Positions 10,801-22,738 of a DNA stretch of 64,000 nucleotides are shown here, one piece after another. A program made the position numbers and the translations under genes. Source of the stretch: Clonostachys chloroleuca. Lineage: Eukaryota; Ascomycota; Sordariomycetes; Hypocreales; Bionectriaceae. The first letter of the stretch is position 1. Each line of letters starts with the position of its first letter. Location of the stretch: assembly GCA_037952775.1 (NCBI GenBank), contig JBANAY010000003.1, forward strand, positions 14,756,001-14,820,000. Direction: 5' to 3'. The notes below the pieces were generated by a model. That model was not told the DNA's origin, ran no database searches, and saw nothing but the letters and a program-made list of their open reading frames with translations.

Positions 10801-11888
10801 CTGATTTTAAATCACCTTAAAAGCGAGGGTTAGATGAAGGTATCGGTAAATTCGCATCCGTACTTTTCCACTACTAGCTGGAGAAGATGGGCTTAGCTTT
10901 CTTAATCTAAGTCAACTGGGAAGCTCTCTGCCAAAACAACGTCAATAACGATGAATGCTCCCATTGAAAAGGTATAAAGAGCTAACATGAAAACATAGCG
11001 GATTAAGGGGGCTTTGAGGCATGCCATCCTGTTATGCGGTGAGTTAATCTCAAGACCCGCCCCCTGCTCACAGAAGTGCGGATCATCACTAATATAGAAT
11101 GAAAACGTTAGATATGATTCGGGACAGGAAGACAAACTGGTTTTATCACAAGCCGAGCTGGTTTGCTTAGTTCAAGGGTGAGATTTATGCTTTAGGATGA
11201 CTAAGTCATGTATGGAATGGGTAACACGGCCTGTTCTCCCATGGGGCTTTGGCTTAAAGCGGGCGGAGAACCACGGAACATCGGTAGTGCAGATACATTT
11301 GAGCTTCAACTTATGAAGTGATGTTCTGCCTTGTTTCTTCCGCTTTCTTTTTGATGGTAAGTCACATTTTCACTACATTATTATCAAATACGTACTTTTG
11401 ATTATCTGGGGAAGGTTTGGTTAATGGCTTGGATATTTGCTACTACCGCACTACACTGACAACGGAATTACGATTCCGGCTGTACTTTTCAGGGTCCAGG
11501 CCTTCTGAATAAGACCCCAGACTCGTCTGGTCATGGTGGATGATAGCGTGCCTTGCGTGGAGGCTGTGGTCCGATTTTCCGATGTCCAATCAGCCTTTGA
11601 GTTATTCCTCCGCACGAACTCTAGAGCAGTGGGGAAGCTCGCTTCAGCTCCCCCAGTCGACCCCGGATATTCCTCGACGGCAAGCCATGAACATCGGAAT
11701 TGACTGATCATTTGCAGAAGACGCACTGGTCATTGATCTTCAGGAATATATATTGGCAAGATCCCCTCGTCGGGATTCCTAATCTGACCTCCATCAGCTT
11801 CTACTCTACCTACCGGATAACTCATTCCAGTTCGTACTAGTCTACTTCATTACAATCAACATCTGAACCAGCTTTTACCCTTGGCCCA
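10801..11888. other. Intergenic upstream of the sugar transporter
   Basis: No gene supported. A 77-residue minus-strand ORF (10902-11135) has one hydrophobic stretch but no family signature. The promoter of the transporter pseudogene must lie at the right end. Confidence 0.4.
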
Positions 11889-13565
11889 ATGACGGACTCT
11901 GCCAAAGCCTCTTCTGGTGACCATGTTGCTCCCATCAAGGCGGAACATGTCGACGTCACATCCGAACACAAACATGACACTGGCCCGGTGATCCTCGAGG
12001 ATGTCTCATATGGTCCAGTGGCATGAGAGGCTTCCTTGTCTCTCCGTATGTATCTGGGGCTGCGTTTCTTGCCTCCTTGGGGGCTTCTCTTTCGGATATG
12101 ACCAGGGAGTTATATCTATTATCAACGTTATGCCGCAATTCCACGAGGTTATTCCAGAAACCACTACGGCATTTGGAACCAACTTTATGACGGGAATGCT
12201 TCTTCTTGGGGCCTTTGTCGGCTGTATATTCATGCCTACATTGGCTGATAAGATGTCACGAAAGTGGGCCTTAACAGCTGTGGTTGTCGTTTTCAATATT
12301 GGCGCCATCCTCCAGACTGCTGCTTTTAGTTATGGCATGCTGGTGACTGGTCGGGCTATTGGTGGCATTGGTGTTGGAACCCTGGCGATGGTAAGTTTAA
12401 TCTGCCTTCACTTATAAACAAATATTGACTTGGACTGCTTGCAGGGCGCCCCTCTGTACATCTCTGAAATTGCCCCCCGAACCTCCGTGGTACCCTCCTC
12501 GTTCTCGAATCTATATCTATTGTGTCTGGTGTTGTGATCGCATATTGGATCACCTTTGCTACGCGACATATGAAAGGATCTATCTCTTTCCGGCTTCCGC
12601 TCGGGCTCCAGATGGTATGCACGACCTGCGTTGGTGTGGGAATCCATTTCTTTCCATTCTCCCCAAGATGGCTTGCCCTCGTTGGTCGCAATCAGGACAG
12701 CTTAATAAGTCTCAGCAAATTACGACGACTTCCAGAGACAGATGAGAGGGTCCAAGCCGAGTATAAGTCTATTGTGGCCGAGGTGGAGTTCCAGAGGCTG
12801 ATGCAGGAGGCAAAGCACCCTGGTGTCTCTGGGCTCAAGTTTGAGGTCCTCCTGTGGCTTGACCTATTCGACGGGAAAAACTGGCGTCGAGTCGTTGTCG
12901 GCTGTGGTGTTTGCTTCTTTCAACAGTTCTCTGGAATCAACGCCTTTATTTATTACGCACCTACGCTTTTCCAGTCGATTGGCCAAGACTACGAGATGTC
13001 ATTAATTTTGTCCGGCATTTTCAATATACTGCAACTTGTTGCTGTTGCGATCTGCTTTGTGATTATCGATAAAGTGGGCAGGAAGCCTCTGGCAATTGTG
13101 GGTGGCTTTGGCTCAGCTCTATGCTATATCGTGATTGCTGCTCTTGCCGGTGTCTACTCTAAGAGTTGGAGCTCTAACCCTGCAGCGGGATGGGCTTGCG
13201 TTGCGATGGCTTTTCTCTTTATCATCGTTTATGGTGTATCTTATTCGCCTCTTGGCTGGGCCTTGCCGCCAGAGGTGTTCTCAACCTCTACTCGCGCCAA
13301 AGGCGTGGCTCTTTCAGTCTGCGTGAACTGGCTTGCCAATTTCGTCATTGGAATCGCCACTCCTCCTATGGTTGAATCTATTGGATTCGGTGCTTATGTG
13401 TTTTTTGCCGTGTTTTGCGCACTATCTGGGTTCTGGGCCTGGTTCCTCGTGCCCGAGACGATGGGAAAGACCCTCGAGCAGATGGATGAGGTATTCGGGG
13501 ACACATCGGGCCAAGAAGAACAGGATATGATGCGGCGGGCTCTTCAGAATGCTGAGCATGCCTAG
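11889..13565 (+). pseudogene. MFS sugar transporter with three 1-nt frameshifts
   Basis: Two exons, 11889-12390 and 12445-13565, with a good GTAAGT donor. The protein is a sugar/H+ symporter of the major facilitator superfamily. It shows GGFSFGYDQG, the GRAIGGIGVG signature, FSPRWLALVGR, DKVGRKPL and the C-terminal VPETMGKTLEQMDEVF; about 12 membrane segments are expected. Three single-base deletions break the frame: near 12015-12022 (after DVSYGP), in a five-G run at 12079-12083, and in a six-C run at 12473-12478. Adding one base at each restores the family sequence. The last 347 codons are intact. All three lie in or next to C/G runs, so assembly errors are a real alternative to gene death. 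Confidence 0.85.
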
Positions 13566-15659
13566 GTATTCAACCAAAGACGCGGCGGCGATATCGTCGT
13601 AGTAGGAACGCATGGAAGGGGACGCGTCGCGGCATGGTATTGAAAAGAGTAGCTAAGATTGTTGGTGTCGCTACCCAACAGCTTCCAGTTATACAGGTAA
13701 AAGGGATATATTGAGACTGTTGCTTCTAACTAGTAATTACAGGAGGGATCCGTTGACCCTTATACCCCAAGGAATCCCTTGATCGTATCCTCATACGAGC
13801 AGCCCGGTCTCGGGCTCGTAAGGTCCGTCAATTATCCCGTTGGCATACAATTAGTTAGGGATCTTCATATCCGTTAGACCGAGGTTGTGACCTTCCTTCA
13901 ACTCGTGCGTTTGATAGGATCAAAACGCTCTTCGAGCTATCGGGCCTGCGCCGATAACTCGGTCTTCGGTTGATCGTCAGAGCCGTAGTTCGCGATAGAT
14001 CCTACCGGCTAGGCTTGCTCGAGCCGATAGGTCAGGGTCTTGACGATCGGATCCAGTTAGGTTGCAACCCTCCAACCTGACTAATTGACCCCTCTCGGTG
14101 AAACTGATCCTTCTAGGTTGGTTGCATCATGGTCGCGGCTATCGTGCGATTGAACCTTACATTTGCAATCGCGGCCGGTCCGGCTTCCACGGAATTCCTG
14201 ATGGTATTTGCTAGCGAATTGTGTGTGCGTTCGAACAGGCTGGGCTGCGGGCTTCAACCTTCATGGATTAACTCGGTAGTTGACGATATCTCTCTATCGC
14301 CCGCTTGGCACCAACAGACAGAGATAGTCACCTAGCACGAATATTCTTCGATCAGCGTATTACCCCAGCATGGCGACTTGGTTAGTTTAAGATATCAAAT
14401 TTTCTTTCCTAAGCTACATACTGATTGCTGGAACAACACTAACCAAGTCGTAAAGTTACAGCTCGCTCATAGTTTCAATACGTTATCCCCATTTCATCTA
14501 GGTTGAGGGCCAGGTAGTGTGGGTTCCACTGGCAGATCGCTCGTAAATTTTGTAGATACCGTTTAGCTACGCGCCTGAGCAATGATATATCTACGAATGC
14601 AGATGCCCTAGTCGAAGAATTGTGCGGATAGAGCTTTAGTTTTCGCTTCTCTATGATTGGTTGAAACTACCTCCGATATAATGAAGCCATCCGAGGTTGA
14701 TTGGCCCAAAGCCTTGATTAGTGATATCCCAAGTCTGCCTTCCAAACTCGGACACTCTCGGGAAGAAGAACTCGGCGAGCTACCAGCCGTAAACAGTTTC
14801 GGCGCCAGGATAGAGCTAGTTTGCTGGGATATGGGATCAAAGCAATGCTCCCCCGATGCAATGTCCTTTCGCCTGCGGGGCCACGTGGTTAAGACCGACA
14901 TTGTGACTCAGCATCCGCGTAAATGCCCCGGGTACATGCGTGAGTATGATGAAGCCATGATAGGTTTGTTAGGAGGCAGAATAAGTTCATCATTTTTTAG
15001 AGATTTCATACTCCCCCCCTTTTAAAGGTCAAGGCGCCTTTGTATCTTTGTTCTCGTCAAATATGTGCGTAGCGAGATGAGATTTTCTGACGAATTGTCG
15101 GCCATGGCAGAGTAGACTCTTTGTCCTATCAAGCAGATAGGTTATTTTAGTCTCTCCCTTGTTTGGATATATACTTCTAGCTGGAAACTACAACAGACTC
15201 TCGTAAAGAATCTATCAATAGGGCTCATCATCTATTGAGAACAAAGCCCACTGTTGCAATTAGAAAAAAAAATGTTACCAAGATATGATAGTTTCCAAAT
15301 TAAAATGTCCACGGAGAACAATCCTAGCTATTACGCTTTACATTGACTTTTTCTAGACCACAATACCATCAAAGATGTCATTTTCTATTCTTTCTAAAAA
15401 TTGTTTGTTATTTTTCCATGCACCCCAATCCCACGTGATTGCTTAAACCGTGTCTTTGTGCTGTTTTGCTTATTTTGTTTTCCCCCATGGCTAGACCAAG
15501 TCTCGGAATTTATTTATAGAGCATAGATTTCACGTCGCTTCTCATTTCGATATTGCGATTACAACACCAAAACAAATCCAACTCTACAGGCCTCCAAAGT
15601 TTTATTTCTACAGCCGTCTAAAATTTCTGCAACGCGAGACCGATTTTCAAGGGCATACG
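13566..15659. other. Long non-coding interval, CpG-rich in its first half
   Basis: 13740-14330 is GC-balanced and rich in CpG, with several short inverted motifs (for example CGAGCTATCGG at 13933-13943 facing CCGATAACTCG at 13951-13961). Stops occur in all frames, apart from chance ORFs. It does not look RIP-mutated and could be an old mobile-element fragment, but no family is recognised. 15000-15659 is A/T-rich and presumably contains the promoter of the kinase relic. Confidence 0.4.
14374..14450. repeat. 13-bp perfect inverted repeat around a 51-bp loop
   Basis: CGACTTGGTTAGT at 14374-14386 is matched by its exact reverse complement at 14438-14450. The flanks do not extend the match. It could fold as a hairpin or mark a tiny inverted-repeat insertion. 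Confidence 0.5.
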
Positions 15660-17332
15660 ATGGACAGCACATCACCCATCCCTGTTAGGGACACATATGA
15701 AAGACCAGTCTACGACTTTGTCGAGGATGAAAATGAATGCCCCGGTGGGCATTACAGTGTTACACCTGATGAAGTCTTTCATGGGGAGAAGAAGAAATAC
15801 AATGGGGAGAAGAAGAAGTATCAAGTGATGCTCAGTATACACTTTGGCGAGAAATCAACGGTCTAGGTGTGCCATGACGACGACATGGAGATCAAATATT
15901 GGGCACTGAAAATTCTCAGCGTTGATGCTTCCAAGAACACTCGCGAGCACTTAGCAGTAGACCATGTCAAAAAATCTATCGATATTCTCGAAGAAAATGC
16001 GAAAAACAACCGGTTCGCAGATACCAGTACGATCGAGATTACTGTTTACCCCCGATCTTTGAGCATACGTATTTGCTCAGAGATCAATTCGGAAAATCCT
16101 ACGATCCAGAGAATCTGCTATTCAGATACTCCGATCCACCTGCGTTCGTCAGCCAACCTGCGTACCTAAACGGACAGCATGTATATAGTACTGGCAAAAA
16201 TGATCCAGAAGTGCTAAAAAAGGCCATTTGCCTCCCGGTTGATGAGTTCCTTATCAGAGGTCCAAAAGGAAATCATTGGTGTTTCGTTTACCCTCTCCTG
16301 GGGCCCAAGGCTCGACCTGGTTGGATGTCAATGCTCTTTGAGTTTCTGAGGTGCGGAAATGGCTTGTCCCCCAGTGATGTCAAGTCATTTTCGCAAGCGT
16401 ATTATCAGTTGGCCAACGCAGTGAGGTTCATCCACTCTCAAAAACTCTGTCACGGCAGTAAGTCCCTTCCCCCCCCCCTCTTTCACCAGGAAATATCCAT
16501 TTCGCGCATAGGGGACTTCTCGCAAATCAATATGCTAACAATACTCGTCAGGAATTATCCCTAGCAACGTTTTACATCGGATCCAAGGACTCGATGGCAA
16601 GCCTGTCAATGATGTATGCGCTATTCTCGGGGGTGGGATAGAGAGAGCTACAGCAGTAGTAGGCGGAACAAAGCAGGAATGCAGAATCCATAAAGGAGCC
16701 GGCGAATGGAAATCGAGATCCGTATATTGGGATTTGGAACGTATGCGGAGATATCTGACATCAGATATCGCACTAATCGGCTTTGGCCAATGTTTTCTCC
16801 AGTCAAATCCGCCGTCAACACTAGATATCCCAGAATCATACCAGCCTCCGGAGCTCATGTTGAAAAATATTCTTGGCCCAGGCACAGACCTCTGGACCCT
16901 GGGCTGTACGCTGTACGAGCTCCGTATGGGTTACCCACTCTTGGACTTGGAAGCACCGATCATATAGAACGATTGCAATGCATGTGCAAAGTTTTGGAAC
17001 CTTTGGGCGGGAATGTTAAGGATCTAGAAAGCTATGGCTGCCCGGACCTAAATATTTCTAGGCTCAGCGAGTCCAAGTTTGTTCTGACATTGAGGGACCT
17101 GCTCAAAGAAAATACCTTAACGTTCGTCTTGGATGATCCTCCTGCCGAGCACCGACTATTCTTGATGCCTTGTGGAACGGAACGAAAAGCTTGTCGAATT
17201 CTATTAAAAAAGCTTCTCAACTATGACTACGAACAGCGAAAAGGGGCAGAAGCTATTATCGAAGATTATTGGGTAAAACAGGATTTTCCTCCTAAACGTG
17301 GCTGTCGCGGATGCTGGAGAAGGAAGCCTTGA
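15660..17332 (+). pseudogene. SRPK/Sky1-like protein kinase relic
   Basis: The sequence follows the fungal SRPK-like layout. The glycine-loop region HFGEKSTV is cut by TAG at 15864-15866, where Trp (TGG) is expected. CHDDDM and the lysine strand YWALKIL follow. A frameshift near 16040 leads to VDEFLIRGPKGNHWCFVYPL and QLANAVRFIHSQKLCHG. An intron (16458-16551) then follows, then PSNVLHRIQGLDG, PPELML, and DLWTLGCTLYELRMGYPL. A second frameshift near 16955 leads to the C-terminal helix LLKKLLNYDYEQR. The catalytic-loop Asp after CHG is lost and the DFG Asp is Gly (IGFGQ). A short tandem duplication (GEKKKYNGEKKKY) lies ahead of the glycine loop. With one nonsense and two frameshift lesions this is a dead gene. 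Confidence 0.75.
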
Positions 17333-17680
17333 TATTTTAAACAGAAGATCAAAGAGAAGACCTTCTGGTCACAGATGGTAACCAAGCGTGTTGGAAATGG
17401 AATTCTTCCAAGAAATACTGGGCTTAGATTAAAATACTATTCATAGGGTGACTATTACCCCTCGTTTGCCAAAGAAGCTGTGACAATCCGCTCGTCCCTT
17501 CGGAACCTTGGGCTATTTTTTTTTCTCTATCTATCCAGTTGTAACTCACTAGCCCCATACAAGCTGTGAATTATCGCAACATCTTTGAGCCCCAGGTGAA
17601 AGCTAAAGCAAAAGCAAATGTTAATATCCCAAGGGAGAATTTTAGAGCCTATAGACTACCCTCGCGTGGAAACAAAGGGG
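17333..17680. other. Convergent spacer between kinase and NLR relics
   Basis: 348 bp, A/T-rich toward the middle, with no gene recognised. It separates the 3' ends of two pseudogenes transcribed toward each other. Confidence 0.45.
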
Positions 17681-20600
17681 CTATGTGTCTCCCATTGTCA
17701 CGTCGAGATCGCTCGGCTCAAGAGTGTATAAACTCATTGGTTTCGACTTACGGGGTTCCGGTTCGCAAGCTTCAGAATCAGAAGACTCTGAAGCGTCAAA
17801 ACACTCAGAATCACCATCATCAAAAGAATTCAAGTCATCCTCATAAAAGGACTCGACACCTTGATCATCAACCTCGGACTCTTCATCAGAGATAGGCGAC
17901 ATTTCACTATCGCAGTCGCCGTCGTCATCGGACCAAGTTGGCTCAAAGCGGTGGGTCTGCTTGGGAAGTTCATTTGTTGACACCCCGCGAATCACATACA
18001 CTGACGCTTTTCCATAGGCATTTTGGATAGCGATCTTCAACCCACGCTTCAAGATAATGGACGCTCGAGGCCTGCAGGCGATTGTTGGCGGAATTTGAAC
18101 CACTGGACTGGAATCGCAATAAATGCAGTGGTCATAGCTATTCTCGGATAGTCCTATTCGATCAAGATGAATAGAATCGTCTTCAAGGTGGCCATTCATC
18201 TCGTAGCGAGCACGCAATTTTCTCAGGTCAAGTTTCGCTGCTCCCACTTTCAAGACTGATGCGGGATTGGAAGAGGATCCAATGAATCTGAGGCTTGTGA
18301 TGTGACCGTCGGATATCATTGCTATTTTATTTTGGCCGTCATTGTTGAATAATCGTCGGATGCCATTGACGTGTCATCATCAGATGCTATTGTTGTGTGG
18401 CGGTTGGGTGGCATTGTTATGTGGTCTTGGGCTACCGGATTTGATTCTGGGCCATCCTGTTCTGTGGCATCCTGAGCCGGGATTTTCTCTATTCGGAGCA
18501 CTCTGGTGGAATCGGTGTAGGCAATGAATTTACCATCTGAAGAAATAGCCACGCGCTCAATCTTGCCACAACAACCAAATTCGCTCTCAATGAGTTGTTC
18601 TCCCCGCGAATACAACCTGAAGATGCGTATTGCCTCAAGTCGAGATTTCGTTTGCACCACCACCAGATGCTGAAGGTTCTCCGAGAACTGTACTAGTCTG
18701 TATCTCGCCCTCACCTTGTTGGCCACTTCTGGGTAGTTTAGCCGGTGGGTTTCGACCCAGACTCCTTTAGAGTTTAATGACCAAACGATGCAATATTTTT
18801 GCTGGCATTGGGTGGCAAGATGTCCACCACAAGGGGAAAAAACATCATGCGTGATTGCTCCTGTCGGTTCTTTCGATCGGAGTGTGATCGCACCCTTCCG
18901 ATTCTCCATGTCAATAACATCGACAACTCCGCTGTTCAGAAGCATCGCTAGACGGTTCCTTTTTGGTGACCAGATGATGGCGGAGGGCTTAGTGTCGGGA
19001 ATGCTCTCGTACCAGTTCACATTTCTGGCGGCATCCAGTATCGCGTACTTGTTCTCCATGGGCAAAACAAGAAACCGTCCATTAGGAGAATAGGCCGGGC
19101 CCGGATCCGTCAAGCATCTTTCCTCGAGTATCTGCTTTCCGGTTGTAGCGTCGAAGACTTTTAGATTTCCATGTCTTGAAAGTATGGCCAATTCATCCCC
19201 ATTCGGGGAGAAAAACATTTTCTTAGGCTCTGATTCGAGCGAATTGTCAAGAATGGGTGGACAATCAAGGGCATTCCAATCCTTCATCTCCCATATTCTA
19301 ATATCTTTGAGACCGGCTGAGACAAGATGTCGATTGTCCGGCGAGAAGCTGATTGATTGAATCTTGCTGAAATGTCCATGATAAATAGCAAGACATATCG
19401 GCTGGTTCACTGTCATGTCCCACAGACGGATAGTGCAGTCGTGTGAGCCAGACGCAAGACGCTTACCATCCAGGGACATCGCCAAGCAGGATATCTCGCC
19501 GGAATGGCCCACAAGTTCCATAGCGGGAGGGTGCTGCTTCGACCTGCTTCTTGTGATCTTTTGGACCAGAACTTTGTGGCCTTCTGTGCCCATAACTAAG
19601 ATATTTTTGCGCGGTGCAAAGAGGGCACACGTCACGACAGCATCGACGGAATGAAACTTTTCGACAAGCCTCTTGGTGCCATCGCGCTGATCAAGTTTCT
19701 CGACTCTCGCACTCCCGTCCTTACGGAGAGAACAAACAAGTTTTCCATTGTCTGAGATGCAAGCTGATTCAACATGGTCATCCTAGTACTCGTACGCCCT
19801 TTTCATATCACCTGTTTCATCTCTCTTCCAGATTGACAGTTCGGATTTCGCAGTCTTGTGCATGGAATAATTCCTGCAAAGCGTAAGGAATGTTGTTCCG
19901 TTCTGATCTAATTGTTCCATTTTGATCACATGATGATCCAATTGACTTGGATAATTTGTTCCTTGGCCGCCAGATACAACTACGCGTTGGCAGTGGGGTA
20001 GTAGGATGCCCGTTCGACGATTGACGTTGCTTAAACGAGTTTCTTGCCCGGTCCTCCAATCCTATTGTTGGACTTGCAAGTTCCCGTACACCACATGCCT
20101 TTTGCCAAAATGACGCTGTCTCCTCTCTCCGTGAAGCTCACTTCTTCGGGACTATATTCTGGTTCCGTTACAATCGACAGCACACACGCGTCCCAATCGT
20201 CCTCTTCGCCCCATATTCTGCGGACTCGTAAAGGCGGTGGAGGGTTGCGCAAGGAGTGTGAGCGTTACCAAAAGCGGCTCTTTTTGGGTATGAAAGTGGC
20301 CGCTGAGGAAGTTGCTTGTAACGGGGCATCGAATATCGACGCCCAATTGAAGCAAATAAATTGTCGCGCCTCACGAACGAGTTGATATAAATCTTCTCGC
20401 TTTTTCTTTTGCTGACGAGAAGCTCCAGGTCGGAACCTCAGGTTCGCGAGGAGATCTTCAAAGCAGCGAATGCGGATCATGATCGCTGAGTAGCCTTCAA
20501 AGAGGCTGACAGCCTCCAACCAAGGGCAGAGTGCCTCGGTGAGCAGACCAGAGACCTTCTCCACGGTCTTCGGGTCATCCATGAGAGCATTGTTCAGAAA

Positions 20601-22030
20601 ATATGCACGTCCAAGATGACGCATCCACTCAATGCAAGCATACTCTAAAGTGTCCTGCAATTGTTGCCATTGTTCATTGTTGGCGGATTCTTTCACCTGT
20701 GCCGGGCCATGGCCCAGAACCAATAGATTTTTCCGGACCAGTTTCAAAATATCTGGTCGGAGTTTCGACTTCGTGATTTCAAGCAAGCGTAATGCTCGAT
20801 CGTGATGTAACATCGCGGCTTGCAGGCAATGTCTCCTTTGAAGATACTCTTTGGCCGACAAGTGCACGAAGGCGACCATCTCATCCTTCATCACCAACAG
20901 ACCACTATTCTTGACCAAATCCTTAAGATATGCCAAGTCATTGTTTCCGCTTGCCCGGCCCCAGATAGCTTTCACTGTATTCAAGCTTAGATTTCGGTGG
21001 GAGATGGCTACGAGGTCCAAGATGCGATCAACGCTTCTACTCTGCGCAGTGGTGCTGAAATATCCCTTCTTTGAGATAATTCTCTTAGCTCTGGCGACGG
21101 CCTTTTCATAGAGATGGTCGAGATCGCAATTGCGGTCATCCATCTCCTCCAACATTCGGTTTTTAGGAAGTGCCTCAATTCTGTCGCAGTCCAGACTTGC
21201 CCACAAAAACATTCCTTGCGCCCGTTCCATCAGGCACAAGACGACGCGTTGGTGGATGATATCATTGTCTAATTTCAACGAGCTGACCCTGCCCTCGATG
21301 TAACGAGCCAGGGCAGGCTCCAGCTTGTCTCTGTTCGTCTGCAGTTTCAACTCGCACAAATTATCCTCTTGTGTGATTTCGCTCTTGATCTCATCCGACT
21401 CGCGGCTTGAAATTAGCCAACGAAGTTGAGCAAAGTCCGACATTGCCATGGTCTTGGAAATCAAGCCAAGCAGATGCGTGTTAGAATCAGTACACTCGTC
21501 GACCGCATCTACGACGAGAAGTACCTTCTTCTTTGACTTTCTGAATTGTTCCAGACAGGCCCAGAAAAAAATGAACGTCGGATCAGGGGGAGGTTTGAGA
21601 TCCTTGAGCATTTCTTGAATTTCCTGGCTCTGTGGGACATCCAGGTTCATAAGAAGAAACAAGAATGCCCTCAGGATGGCGTCGGTGGTTCCGCGGCTGG
21701 GATCGGTTTCATCACAAAAGAAGTATGCCAAATTGAAGTCGCGAAAACTGAAGTCGCCAAAATCTTTGGGGGCTTTAGAAGGACAAAATTCATTGAGTAT
21801 TCCGCGAAGTATGGTTGATTTTCCCATCCCAGGAGGGCCTTTATCCACAATGTTGATGGGCCATCGTTGCTGATCCAGCGTGTGAAAGATTGCTCTGGGA
21901 AAATCCACTCATAGGCATTCGCGACCGAACCATGCACTTGCTGGACCTGGGACGTTGGGTCATTGGCAGCTAAGTGGTCACGAAGCTGTCTTGTTTTTGT
22001 CTCAAGTGAAGGTTCTTGTTCACCGGATCG
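17681..22030 (-). pseudogene. NACHT-WD40 NLR (STAND protein), multiply broken
   Basis: Read on the minus strand: QLRDHLAAND, then YEWIFPEQSFTRWI and LWI, the NACHT P-loop GPPGMGKST, Walker B VLLVVDAVDEC, the post-NACHT helical part, and APLQATSSAATFIPKKSRF. Next come WD40 repeats (HSGEISCLAMSLDGKRLASG, DCTIRLWD, IQSISFSPDNRHLVSAG) and a very acidic C-terminal tail. This is the layout of fungal allorecognition/immune NLRs. Lesions: frameshift near 21835-21840 just before the P-loop; TAA at 20265-20267; frameshift near 20090; TAG at 20062-20064 inside a WD motif; TAG at 19783-19785; and a duplicated ATTTT (18324-18333) shifting the frame before the acidic tail. The N-terminal effector domain is not identifiable. 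Nonsense changes fit C-to-T or G-to-A transitions. Confidence 0.82.
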
Positions 22031-22738
22031 TCACCGGCGGGGGCATCATTCCTGTGTGCCCGGGACTTTTAGTGGAGGGGAGGCAGATGTGGCCTCGATG
22101 ATTCTGATAGCACACCCCTTTCGTATTATCTTAAGATTAGTCAGTACACTCTTTGTGAATTGCAACAACAGCCGTGCTTCTCCCACCCCCTCTAAAGTGA
22201 CTACCTCGACTGAATGCCCAACCGTGCCCAGCGTGATCTGTCTGTTTCCTCTGCAAATCCAACCGATGTACTGCTTTTCCTCTAACCTCTTTAGGTACCC
22301 AAGCAAAGGTTTTAATCATACGTTCTGTATAATAAGTGCACAACATTATGCCAGCGGAAAACTGTACTTTGGGTGGGTTTTAGTGGATCCAGGTGGCTTA
22401 TGAATGTAACCTTTTTGATAAGTTTTATCATGACACAATTTGTGCGCCAGCCGCACACAGCCTATTGTGTGATGATCAAACGACGAGATGTTTTGCAGGA
22501 GGCAGAACAGTTCATCTTTTCAAGTTGTATACACTCCTAGCCCCCTTTCCCGCATGATCCTCGACACGCCCGAGACCACATTCGAACATGGCTGCGCTTG
22601 ACAGTAACCCCGAGCCACGGCTCTACCAGTTCTTTGTCACACATGCAAGTACTGTGTCAAGAAAGATCAATGAATTATCGCATAGGTAGCACTGTTTAAT
22701 CGAGATCTAACCGCCGTCTGCGGGGAAAGTTCCTATAG

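Noticed and set aside
10902..11135. 77-aa ORF with a hydrophobic segment, perhaps a transporter tail
   Set aside because: One hydrophobic stretch is not enough and no transporter signature is present.
22046..22306. Possible PNP/UDP-phosphorylase-like N-terminus of the NLR (YIGWIC, ITLGTVG)
   Set aside because: The resemblance is short and the frame does not connect to the NACHT part without several assumed lesions.
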